From DFXE01 sp032054765 (GTDB lineage: Bacteria; Bacteroidota; Bacteroidia; Bacteroidales; Tannerellaceae), in assembly GCA_032054765.1 (NCBI GenBank), contig DAMBSC010000002.1, forward strand, positions 124,001-188,000: a stretch of 64,000 nucleotides of DNA, in the 5' to 3' direction. Position numbers and translations under genes: made by a program. Positions 16,345 through 24,159 of the stretch are shown piece after piece (positions within the stretch are counted from its first letter, which is position 1; each line of letters starts with the position of its first letter). The notes under the pieces are model-generated. The model ran no database searches. It had not been told where the DNA came from and saw nothing but the letters and a program-made list of their open reading frames with translations.

Positions 16345-17082
16345 ATGAAAATACCTAAAATAATACATCAAATTTGGTCTGGAATTAAAGAGCCTCTACC
16401 TATTCATTTTAAAGAATTGGGTGATACATGGAGACGAGATTATCCTGGTTGGAAATATATTCTTTGGGATAATGAAATGATGTGCAATTTTGTTCAAGAA
16501 AATTATCCCCAACATTGGGATGTTTATATGAAATATCCATATCATATTCAACGATGGGATGCTATCCGTTATCTAATTTTGGATAAAATAGGAGGTATGT
16601 ATATCGATTTTGACTACGAGTCTATAGAATCGATGGAAAAAATAATTGAAGATAAAATGTGTTGCTTTGCATTAGAACCTCAATCGCATAGTATCATATT
16701 TAATAAGCAACTCATGTTTAATAATGCTTTAATGTTAAATACACCAAATCATCCTTTCATGAAAAAAATAATTAAAAAAGTTTTTTCTAAAAAGATGCTT
16801 AATTATGGAAGCAATATAACATTTGAAGACAAATATAAACAAAAACATTATTGCATTATGAATACGACAGGCCCATGGGTGTTGATAGATTTGTATAATA
16901 CATTGACTGAAGATGAAAAAAAATATATATATTTAATTCCCGCTAAGTACGTGACTCCTTTTGATGGATATCAGGCTGAATTATTTCGTACAGGGAATAG
17001 GGGAGAAGATTTGGAAGAAGCTTTAAAGGAGGCATATGCTGTTCATTATTTTTTTAGTGATTGGAGGATTAATGATTTATGA
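16345..17082 (+). CDS. DXD glycosyltransferase (GT32-like) B
   Basis: A 245-aa paralog of the previous gene, transcribed divergently across a 143-nt AT-rich spacer. The opening MKIPKIIHQIWSG, the block YHIQRWDAIRYLILDKIGGM, the YIDFDYE motif (D88-x-D90) and the C-terminal AVHYFFSDW align with gene A. Two related enzymes suggest two sequential sugar additions or two acceptors. No sugar-nucleotide synthesis genes accompany them. Confidence 0.87.
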   Translation: MKIPKIIHQIWSGIKEPLPIHFKELGDTWRRDYPGWKYILWDNEMMCNFVQENYPQHWDVYMKYPYHIQRWDAIRYLILDKIGGMYIDFDYESIESMEKIIEDKMCCFALEPQSHSIIFNKQLMFNNALMLNTPNHPFMKKIIKKVFSKKMLNYGSNITFEDKYKQKHYCIMNTTGPWVLIDLYNTLTEDEKKYIYLIPAKYVTPFDGYQAELFRTGNRGEDLEEALKEAYAVHYFFSDWRINDL

Positions 17083-17484
17083 CTATAAACTCTATATTAA
17101 TGATTGACAATGATAAAACAGGAGCAGGGTACAATCTTTCGATTCTGCCTAAAATTTTAATTTTGTTATCACATAATTAAAAGTAATACAAAAAGTAGTG
17201 AAAAAACTTACTCAATCAGGCGATATGCTAAAACAGATAGTAGATTTATTGTTGATAGAATATTTGAGATACTAACTCTACATTAGCATGAATTTAAAAA
17301 ATCATGCCGATAATTTTCCGGAAAAACGGGTAGCATTTCTCAAAATAAGCACAAAGTATCTTTATATGTGCAACGAAACGGGTACATTTACCCGATTCTC
17401 AGAGTGGCATTTTATCAAAATGATATTTTGAGTTCATTCTGACAAAAAGACAAAACTCCCCCTTTTGGGGGGATTTAGGGGGCT
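17083..17484. other. 402-nt spacer with short dyads and a GC-rich hairpin
   Basis: No credible gene. Visible elements are the 22-nt dyad GCATGA...TCATGC (17286-17307), two copies of AAACGGGTA (17324, 17376) with the second running into its own reverse complement TACCCG, TATCAAAATGATATTT (17413-17428, also present at 36771), and CCCCC-tttt-GGGGGG (17458-17472) just after the ThuA stop. Confidence 0.5.
17455..17478 (-). terminator. Possible terminator of the ThuA gene
   Basis: On the minus strand CCCCCC-AAAA-GGGGG, followed by AGTTTTGTCTTTTT, soon after the stop. The T-tract is broken, and similar C/G blocks also occur as repeats in Bacteroidota, so the function is uncertain. Confidence 0.4.
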
Positions 17485-18423
17485 TTACTTCTTTTTCTTC
17501 TTTATTTTGATTTTCGGATCCTTATAATCATGGCGATAGGACACATACGTTGAAGAAGGAAAGTCTTCCGGAACTTTCTGGGTTACTTTTCCGGTAGCAG
17601 CCCATTCTGCTCCGCGAAGTAATGTTACCTGAAAGCCTGTACACTGCATAGCCGGATTATCTTCAAAAGTTGGCCCACAATGTCCAAGCATAGTATGGAA
17701 AATACGGGCTTTCCCGTAATCTACAGTAAAGATAAGTGGTTCTTCACGCCCTGATCCGCCTGTTTCTTTATCGGAAAAAGAGGTATATAATAAATCCTTT
17801 ATATTACCCGGTCCACGCATTCTGTCATACAACTCATCTTTCGCATGTGCCCAGCGATTAGGTAATCCGGAAATAATCGGATGATCAGTACGAGCAGTCA
17901 TCATGTATTCGTGCTGACTCCCATGTGACCCACCTGCTCCCGGTGAGGTATCTTTAATTAATTCCCCGTTAGACCAGTATACGTAAGGGCCGGAGTTCTC
18001 ATCACGACCTTCCCATCCGCCTAACGCACATATCTTATTAAATTCACGCCAGTTGGGAAACGCATTATCAGCAGCATGATATACAATCACACCTCCGCCT
18101 GCATCTACAAATTCCTGAAAACGAATATTGGTGATATCCGGCCATGAATCACCATTATAGTCTAGTACCACTAAATCATAAGGTTTAAAATCAAGTGCAA
18201 AACCTGACATATCCTGCCCTTTTGCCGGAGAAATAGCATAATCAACTTTAAACATTCCGGAATTCTCCAGAATTTCTTTAAGGACAATATGACTAACTTC
18301 CCAATTATGATTATTTTGCCCTGTGATAAGCAATGTTTTTAAGGGTTTACGAGCCGAGATATTTCCAGTCATTAATACGGCACACAGCAAAAGCAATAAC
18401 TTTAAAGATAATAGGTTCTTCAT
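17485..18423 (-). CDS. Secreted ThuA-domain protein
   Basis: A 312-aa protein with a signal peptide (MKNLLSLKLLLLLCAVLMTG). The ThuA/glutamine-amidotransferase-like fold shows as LKTLLITGQNNHNWEVSHIV at the start, YDLVVLDYNGDSWPDI, GGGVIVYHAADNAFPNW and a late ARIFHTMLGHCGPTFEDNPA. Family members are linked to sugar or sugar-derivative breakdown, but the reaction is not established. The tail ends in a run of lysines. It stands alone, divergent from the next gene. Confidence 0.9.
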   Translation of the reverse strand: MKNLLSLKLLLLLCAVLMTGNISARKPLKTLLITGQNNHNWEVSHIVLKEILENSGMFKVDYAISPAKGQDMSGFALDFKPYDLVVLDYNGDSWPDITNIRFQEFVDAGGGVIVYHAADNAFPNWREFNKICALGGWEGRDENSGPYVYWSNGELIKDTSPGAGGSHGSQHEYMMTARTDHPIISGLPNRWAHAKDELYDRMRGPGNIKDLLYTSFSDKETGGSGREEPLIFTVDYGKARIFHTMLGHCGPTFEDNPAMQCTGFQVTLLRGAEWAATGKVTQKVPEDFPSSTYVSYRHDYKDPKIKIKKKKK

Positions 18424-18488
18424 ATGACAATCTTAACTTTAATAAACATTATATAGCAGCAAATGTAAAGAAATTGATTTGATTTTTA

Positions 18489-18496
18489 TACTTTTG
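18489..18496 (+). promoter_or_regulatory. -7 promoter element for the outer-membrane barrel gene
   Basis: TACTTTTG (TAnnTTTG) 26 nt before the ATG at 18522. No matching -33 element is seen. Confidence 0.55.
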
Positions 18497-18521
18497 CCAC
18501 AAAATATATCTATAGCTTATC

Positions 18522-19388
18522 ATGAAAAACGAACATTACCCGTTTTATCCTATATTAATAATCTTTGCTTTATTATTATCAACACAATTTGCAAAAGCGG
18601 ATTGGCGAGATAATATGGAGAATTTAATTTACTCTCCCCGTTATTTCGGACCTACGGCTTTCCCTTTTCCTGAATTACGATCAGGCTTGAGCCCCACAAG
18701 ATATGAGGTAGAACTGAGAGGGCAATATCATCACTATTCAGGAGATAAAACAAAGGATTTATATGCCAGAGTATTACTTCCTATTTTTAAAGGGAAAGCG
18801 GGTGTGGAAGTTAGTTGCATTATTGTAGAAGATTATAAATTAACGCCAGAAACTCGTGACGAAAGATATGCAGTTGAAACCGAAAGCCCTATTTCATATA
18901 ATGGTGATATAGTTGTAAGTGCTTTCTTTCAAATTCTTAAAAGTAAAAAGTGGATGGATGTTCTCGCAAGTATGACATTGAAAACAGCAAGTGGAAGTCG
19001 GGTATGCGATGCACGCTATACAGATGCAGCCGCTTATTGGTTTGATGTTAATGTGGGTAGAGATTTATGGAAAAACCAATCAGGAACGGCTACCCTACGT
19101 GCACAAGCATTGGTTGGATTTTATTGCTGGATGACAAATAATATAGTGCATCGTCAAAATGATGCGATCTCATATGGAGGAGGATTAACAGGCACCTATC
19201 GTAATTTTACACTATCGACAGACCTTACCGGATTTCATGGATATGAAAACAATGGTGACCGCCCGCTGATATTAAGGAACAATTTAAGATATGAATTTAA
19301 GAAAAATATTGTCTCTTTTAGATATAATCATGGAATGAAAGATTATCTTTACGATAATTTTTCGTTAGGATATATAAGATGTTTCTAA
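18522..19388 (+). CDS. Predicted outer-membrane beta-barrel protein, function unknown
   Basis: A 288-aa protein with a signal peptide ending near AKA-D. The mature part alternates polar and hydrophobic residues in strands about ten residues long (RYEVELRGQYHHY, LYARVLLPIF, AGVEVSCIIVEDY, TLSTDLTGFHGY, NIVSFRYNHGM). It ends in GYIRCF, with the terminal aromatic expected of BAM-assembled barrels. I recognise no named family. It is a single-gene unit. Confidence 0.75.
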   Translation: MKNEHYPFYPILIIFALLLSTQFAKADWRDNMENLIYSPRYFGPTAFPFPELRSGLSPTRYEVELRGQYHHYSGDKTKDLYARVLLPIFKGKAGVEVSCIIVEDYKLTPETRDERYAVETESPISYNGDIVVSAFFQILKSKKWMDVLASMTLKTASGSRVCDARYTDAAAYWFDVNVGRDLWKNQSGTATLRAQALVGFYCWMTNNIVHRQNDAISYGGGLTGTYRNFTLSTDLTGFHGYENNGDRPLILRNNLRYEFKKNIVSFRYNHGMKDYLYDNFSLGYIRCF

Positions 19389-19393
19389 AATAT

Positions 19394-19494
19394 GTCACGC
19401 AGACCTCAGAACGTAAGTATTTTACCCCTAAAATATGGCATAAATTTAAGAAACGAACTATCTACACTATGCCCTGCTTTCTGTTCTGCGTGAC
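19394..19494. repeat. Interrupted inverted repeat between barrel gene and cyclophilin gene
   Basis: Arms GTCACGCAGA-cct-CAGAA (19394-19411) and TTCTG-t-TCTGCGTGAC (19479-19494): 15 paired bases per arm around about 67 nt. It contains no TAnnTTTG, so it is unlikely to be an invertible promoter. It may act as a terminator-like hairpin or be a repetitive extragenic element. Confidence 0.6.
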
Positions 19495-19524
19495 TCTTTT
19501 GTTTTAAAATGATTTCCTCAAAAT

Positions 19525-20334
19525 ATGATACAAAAAAAATCTTTTATATTCATTTGTCTGTTTTCTATGATTTCCTGTATAATAGATGCGCAGGAGAAAA
19601 TCGTTGCAATAACGACGAATGTTGGCACTATGAAAGCTAAGCTTTATCCGGATGTGCCTAATCATATTAAGACATTTACAGAAAGGGCAAATAAAGGATT
19701 ATTTAACGGTACATTATTTACCCGTGTAATAAAAGACTTTATGATACAAGGGGGTTCTCCCGACTCCAAAAACGCCCCAGCAGGTGCTCGTGTAGGCTAT
19801 GGAGACAGAAGTACTGAAATATCTCCTGAATTCCGGGAACATTATTTTGCAAAAAAAGGAGCTTTAGCTGCTCCCAGACAGAATGATGATATCAATCCAA
19901 AGAAAAAATCGGACATGTCTCAATTCTTTATTGTGCAGGGTAAAGTATACAGACCTGGAGAATTAGACACATTACAGCGAGCGAAAAATCTGCCGATTCG
20001 CAGGAAAGCAATGGCGGAGTTTTATACGCCTGTACGTGAATTAATGGACTCCCTTAAAACCGCAGATCCGGCAGAATATAATCATTATGTAGTAGATATA
20101 AACGCGAAAGTTGATTCTGTTATACATTCTACTCCAGGTCATTTATTGCTTTCTGACGAACAACTGGAAGCTTATTCTACCGTTGGCGGAAGCCATCATT
20201 TGGATGGTGAATACACTATCTTTGGTGAACTTATCGAGGGTTATGATGTATTAGATAAGATAGCTTCGCAACCCCGTGATAAATACGATCGTCCTAAAAC
20301 TGATATACGTATTATCAGTGTAAAAGTTGAGTAA
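19525..20334 (+). CDS. Secreted cyclophilin-type peptidyl-prolyl isomerase
   Basis: A 269-aa protein with a signal peptide (MIQKKSFIFICLFSMISC). The cyclophilin domain includes TNVGTMKAKLYPDVPNHIKT, FTRVIKDFMIQGGSP, QFFIVQGKVY and the late YTIFGELIEGYDVLDKIA. An insertion of roughly 80 residues (about 150-225), containing a proline- and lysine-rich helix region, splits the domain compared with minimal cyclophilins. It should help fold periplasmic or outer-membrane proteins. The cysteine at residue 18 could support lipidation. Confidence 0.93.
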   Translation: MIQKKSFIFICLFSMISCIIDAQEKIVAITTNVGTMKAKLYPDVPNHIKTFTERANKGLFNGTLFTRVIKDFMIQGGSPDSKNAPAGARVGYGDRSTEISPEFREHYFAKKGALAAPRQNDDINPKKKSDMSQFFIVQGKVYRPGELDTLQRAKNLPIRRKAMAEFYTPVRELMDSLKTADPAEYNHYVVDINAKVDSVIHSTPGHLLLSDEQLEAYSTVGGSHHLDGEYTIFGELIEGYDVLDKIASQPRDKYDRPKTDIRIISVKVE

Positions 20335-20498
20335 GCTTAAAACCTTACATCTTTATAAAGAGGCTATGTTACGATAATCATATACTTTATGCTGAAATAC
20401 ATTCAAGCTCACGATAAAACTTTTTCTTTAGAGCGTATCAATCTATTAAATGAACTTTCTATATTTGAATGATTTTTAATCAATAATAAATTACTGAT

Positions 20499-21056
20499 AT
20501 GACTTTACTTATTGTTATCGGAGTCGTTTTTGTTATAGCTATACTGGTTGTTTCTTCGTATAATTCGCTTGTTAAGTTAAGGAATAACCGCGAAAATGCT
20601 TTTGCCGACATCGACGTGCAACTCAAACAACGGCATGACCTGATTCCTCAGTTGGTAGAAACAGTCAAAGGATATGCCAAACACGAGCAGGATACACTTG
20701 ATAGAGTAATCTCTGCACGAAGCGGAGCAATCAATGCAAAGACCATCGACGAAAAGATTAATGCAGAGAATACTCTTTCTTCTGCCCTTGCAGGATTAAG
20801 AGTAACAGTGGAAGCCTATCCCGACTTGAAGGCCAACCAAAACTTCCTTCAATTACAAGGAGAAATATCCGAATTAGAAAACAAACTTTCAACTGTCAGA
20901 CGCTATTTCAATGCAGCGACTAAAGAATATAACAACGCAGTACAGACCTTTCCATCTAATATTATCGCTGGTATGTTTGGTTTCCACAAAGAAATGATGT
21001 TCGACCTGGGGGAACAAAGAGCAAAGCTAGAAGAAGCTCCAAAGATCAGCTTCTGA
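20499..21056 (+). CDS. LemA family protein
   Basis: A 185-aa protein with one N-terminal membrane helix (LLIVIGVVFVIAILVVSSYN), then the LemA helical bundle (VKLRNNRENAFADIDVQLKQ, RHDLIPQLVETVKGYAKHE, YPDLKANQNFLQLQGEISEL, NNAVQTFPSNIIAGMFGF). The biochemical role of LemA is not settled. TATATTTG at 20460-20467 fits a promoter. Its stop abuts the stop of the convergent next gene without a gap. Confidence 0.94.
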   Translation: MTLLIVIGVVFVIAILVVSSYNSLVKLRNNRENAFADIDVQLKQRHDLIPQLVETVKGYAKHEQDTLDRVISARSGAINAKTIDEKINAENTLSSALAGLRVTVEAYPDLKANQNFLQLQGEISELENKLSTVRRYFNAATKEYNNAVQTFPSNIIAGMFGFHKEMMFDLGEQRAKLEEAPKISF

Positions 21057-21935
21057 TTACATCGGCCGGACTTTATATAGTTTTATATCAGGAATAGTAA
21101 TCGTCTTATCCGGATTACGCATATAAATATTGTGTGTCCACCAGCTTGTTTCTGCTTTTGTATAGATCAAACGGCCGGTTTTCTTATCATAGTTTACAGA
21201 CTTTACATGATGTTCATTGGCAAGAGGTTCAAAAGGCTTGAATTCTTCCTTCTCAATATCAAATACCCAGGCTGCCTCATGAGCAGTAACGATAAGCTCA
21301 TAGTTGGAAATATCTATCAGATCATGTCCTCCTTTTGCCGGAAGTATCCATGTTTTTTCTAATGTAAGCGATGGAGTTTCAGTATCCCAGTCAGTCAACG
21401 AATAAGCCCTTAGATCATCATATCCTAATGCATACAATCTTTTCTGCTTAGGCATCCAGACCGAACCGTGCCCCGAATACAAAGTATCTTTAAATAATAC
21501 GACTTCAGGTTTTGAAACATCATATAACTCCAGGCTATTCCCTGCCGGATTAGTCGATAAGGCGACAGCGATTCTGTTATCAGGCAGCAGCTCTGCTGAA
21601 TGAGCCATTGGCGCATAGGCATAGAAAAGACTCTTCTTTGTTGCTATATCCAGCAGTACAACACCACCTCCCGATGAGGTTAAGAGCAGTTTCTTTCCTT
21701 TATCTACCGGCTTACATTCATCAAATGGAATCAATAATTTCTGGTATTTTTCAGGCAGGTCAGTTGCTTTGGATACGCTCCATGACCAGTTTATTTTTAC
21801 GTTCTCATCTTCCGATGTCTGCTCATCTATAATAATCACCTTATCGTCTCCACAAGCAATGATCTGCAATGTTTTTTGTTGAGAACACGACAACAGGAAA
21901 AGTAAACTTATTAACACACACGCTATTCGTTTCAT
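21057..21935 (-). CDS. DUF6528-like propeller lipoprotein
   Basis: A 292-aa protein from ATG 21935, chosen because MKRIACVLISLLFLLSC is a lipoprotein signal; an upstream in-frame ATG adds only MEILDFKKINN. The repeats (LLLTSSGGGVVLLDIATKKS, RIAVALSTNPAGNSLELYDV, KRLYALGYDDLRAYSL, YELIVTAHEAAWVFDI) are WD/NHL-like blades. A DUF6528 label is likely from memory. It follows the DUF6599-like and DUF362 genes in one direction with 13 nt between, so the three appear to form an operon for secreted proteins of unknown role. Confidence 0.8.
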   Translation of the reverse strand: MKRIACVLISLLFLLSCSQQKTLQIIACGDDKVIIIDEQTSEDENVKINWSWSVSKATDLPEKYQKLLIPFDECKPVDKGKKLLLTSSGGGVVLLDIATKKSLFYAYAPMAHSAELLPDNRIAVALSTNPAGNSLELYDVSKPEVVLFKDTLYSGHGSVWMPKQKRLYALGYDDLRAYSLTDWDTETPSLTLEKTWILPAKGGHDLIDISNYELIVTAHEAAWVFDIEKEEFKPFEPLANEHHVKSVNYDKKTGRLIYTKAETSWWTHNIYMRNPDKTITIPDIKLYKVRPM

Positions 21936-21948
21936 ATTATTTATTTTT

Positions 21949-22761
21949 TTAAAATCCAAAATCTCCATGTTCGTCTTCCGGCTCTTCTTCTGTGCCGGAA
22001 ATATAAATAAAGTCCTCTCCTTCCTTTAGTATATTCTCCGAAGGAATCTTTTCTTTCATTTTGTTTTTATCTTTACTATCGGATAAGTAAACCAAAGCTT
22101 TATACTCTTTTGATGGCTTTGCAGATACAAACCATATGCCTTTATAATAAATATTCTCTATCGCTTGTGCCAAAGAAAAACTGACATTCGAAGCTGATAT
22201 AGGTCCTCTTATATACTTCAGATTACCGGAATAAGGAGGTTGTATCTGCAGGATATCAGGAATATCCGGTTTCTTTGTTTTATTCGCAGAGACATACTTC
22301 CGAAGGAGTTCATCCGCATTCTTTTTAGCAATCTGACTACCCGATGGAAAAACAACCGAGACATAGCAATTTCCCGAAACTGCTTGTAGTTGATAAGGAG
22401 ACAAACAATCAATACCACCTAGCGTATCCGTCCTCAGACACCTGAATGTATGTAACGAATAAATTCCAAAAGCATCTTCTGGAGAAGCCATTTCATATAC
22501 CTCCACGCTATACTCTTCTCCCTTATAAGCAACTTCCATAACTACCAGTTTCTGCACATCATATTCAAGGAACAGATCAGTTCCTCCGTTCATAAAACCA
22601 TATAGGCCCGATGCTGTAAACGTTCGCTCACGATGCACGTGCACGGATTGTGCAGTGCAATTGAAAATTGAAAGTTGAAAATTGAAAATTAAATGTAGAA
22701 GTAACAGGAAGAATAATTTCTTCTTTCCCTTTCTTTTATTCATGTTCATAAAGAAATACAT
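21949..22761 (-). CDS. DUF6599-like secreted protein
   Basis: 270 aa from ATG 22761; ATGs at 22749 and 22743 are also possible, and the latter gives a more typical signal peptide (MNKRKGKKKLFFLLLLHLIF). The hydrophobic core and following NFQLSIFNC are encoded by a heptanucleotide array. The mature part has GLYGFMNGGTDLFLEYDVQK, a Bacteroidota domain (DUF6599 from memory) without known function, and an acidic tail. It starts two nt after the DUF362 stop. A 24-bp inverted repeat brackets the start codons, so the mRNA could hide them. Confidence 0.75.
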   Translation of the reverse strand: MYFFMNMNKRKGKKKLFFLLLLHLIFNFQLSIFNCTAQSVHVHRERTFTASGLYGFMNGGTDLFLEYDVQKLVVMEVAYKGEEYSVEVYEMASPEDAFGIYSLHTFRCLRTDTLGGIDCLSPYQLQAVSGNCYVSVVFPSGSQIAKKNADELLRKYVSANKTKKPDIPDILQIQPPYSGNLKYIRGPISASNVSFSLAQAIENIYYKGIWFVSAKPSKEYKALVYLSDSKDKNKMKEKIPSENILKEGEDFIYISGTEEEPEDEHGDFGF

Positions 22762-22783
22762 TTTCAACTTTCAATTTTCAATT
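22659..22783. repeat. Paired inverted heptanucleotide arrays, copy 1
   Basis: Left arm 22659-22682 and right arm 22760-22783 are perfect reverse complements over 24 nt, built of ATTGAAA / GTTGAAA heptamers, with 77 nt between. The arms cover the signal-peptide coding part and the start region of the DUF6599-like gene, and the stop of the DUF362 gene. The same architecture occurs at 53269-53381. Confidence 0.8.
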
Positions 22784-23924
22784 CAACAAGATTTATCTTG
22801 TTACGATCTGCCACTCCCAGCTTTAACTCTTCAGCCAACTCCATAAACTTCCGTCCGGATTTACGCTCTTCTGTTTGCACACCTTCTGCAATTCGTTTGG
22901 CAATTACCATATCATAGCAGATTCTATCAACGGCAACAGGATCGGTTCCTGCGAGAACTGTTTTGTATTGGCATATATACTGTGGATTAGCCGCCGGACC
23001 TCCTTCAAAGCATCCTACTATTCCGTCTACAATATTCAGTATAACTTTATCACGAAGAGGCGGAAATGCGCAGGCATAAGCACTGGTTTCATGCCACAAG
23101 TCTTTATGAAGACGTCCGGTGTTAGTTATAGAACCATATGCCAGGTTTTTCATACAAACAGTTATAGATGTTCCGGCATTTTTAAGAATTGGTACGTTAA
23201 TAATCTTCGTAACCTTCTCCGTACATATCTTTGTAAAGTAAGAATTCTTTCCTCCGTTTACCATAAACGGCAGAGTATATGCATCGTATTCACCTTCAAC
23301 ATCAGCATAGAAATAGTGATCTTTGTCTATCCAGTCTTCACTGTAAAAGCGGCCTTCAGGACTTATATAACTTTTATTCGTATCATAGCATTCAGTCGCC
23401 ATAAAAGAAACTCCCTGATAATTCTGCTCATTAAAATCAGCATCTTCTAATTGCTCCTGCCTCCTGTCCCAAATAACTAACTTACTTCTGGAAATACCAG
23501 CTTCTTCCAATTGTTTGACAATCGCTTTAGTTACTGCATGCGAAGTAGAAAGAAGCTTTCCTCCGATAGGATTTACCTTAAGACCTATTATATCTTCCGG
23601 ACCTACGAAATACAACCAGGCTTTCTTAAGATCAGTTTCTCCGGTAAGATTCAGCATACAGGTTTTTACCATCTCATAAGCTGCCCCCTCAGAAGGTTTA
23701 CCATCTATTATACAATTAGAATGCTCTGTTTTTATCACTTTTCCGGGATATTTGCCCGGCATGGAATGTTGGTTTCTCGGAATAGCGACTGCATCCGCTA
23801 TATTAGTAGAAGGCTTTTCTTTATTTTGTGTTAATGATGGTGCCGGAGCGGCTTTTATGATTGGAGAAAGAGCTACCCCCGCTCCTCCTACGGCAAGTGA
23901 ACGAAAAAACTTACGTCTTTGCAT
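22764..23924 (-). CDS. DUF362 domain protein with twin-arginine-like signal
   Basis: 386 aa from ATG 23924, where MQRRKFFRSLAVGGAGVALS gives a Tat-like signal (RRKFF); an in-frame ATG at 24014 would put 30 unlikely residues before it. DUF362 features are IGLKVNPIGG, TKIINVPILKNAGTSITVCMKN and a late VLAGTDPVAVDRICYDM. Some relatives are ferredoxin-like, but no CxxCxxC cluster is visible here. The last codons (ELKIES and the stop) are made by a heptanucleotide array. It is first of a three-gene set with the DUF6599- and DUF6528-like genes. Confidence 0.85.
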   Translation of the reverse strand: MQRRKFFRSLAVGGAGVALSPIIKAAPAPSLTQNKEKPSTNIADAVAIPRNQHSMPGKYPGKVIKTEHSNCIIDGKPSEGAAYEMVKTCMLNLTGETDLKKAWLYFVGPEDIIGLKVNPIGGKLLSTSHAVTKAIVKQLEEAGISRSKLVIWDRRQEQLEDADFNEQNYQGVSFMATECYDTNKSYISPEGRFYSEDWIDKDHYFYADVEGEYDAYTLPFMVNGGKNSYFTKICTEKVTKIINVPILKNAGTSITVCMKNLAYGSITNTGRLHKDLWHETSAYACAFPPLRDKVILNIVDGIVGCFEGGPAANPQYICQYKTVLAGTDPVAVDRICYDMVIAKRIAEGVQTEERKSGRKFMELAEELKLGVADRNKINLVELKIES

Positions 23925-24125
23925 GGCTTTATATTTATGTGTACGACAAAAGTCGTTTTTTTTATTTACTTTCACAAAAACAGACCGGAAAAATACGGTA
24001 TTTCTACTACACATTTTATCTGCAAATAAATAATCACTATCAAACCAATAAAATATATAATTCTGATCAATAAGTATTCAGTAGAAATAGAGATACTCTT
24101 TTAAGGCAATCTGGCGGGAAACTTG

Positions 24126-24133
24126 TACCTTTG
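24126..24133 (+). promoter_or_regulatory. -7 promoter element of topB
   Basis: TACCTTTG 26 nt before the topB ATG; the -33 box is not clear. Confidence 0.55.
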
Positions 24134-24159
24134 CACACCTATTAAGTATCGGTTTACAG

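Noticed and set aside
17115..17200. Small ORF starting MIDNDKTGAG after glycosyltransferase B
   Set aside because: Only 26 codons, no leader features or GG site, and no promoter; not distinguishable from chance.
19394..19494. Invertible promoter of the Bacteroides capsule type
   Set aside because: The loop between the arms has no TAnnTTTG on either strand and no recombinase gene is nearby.
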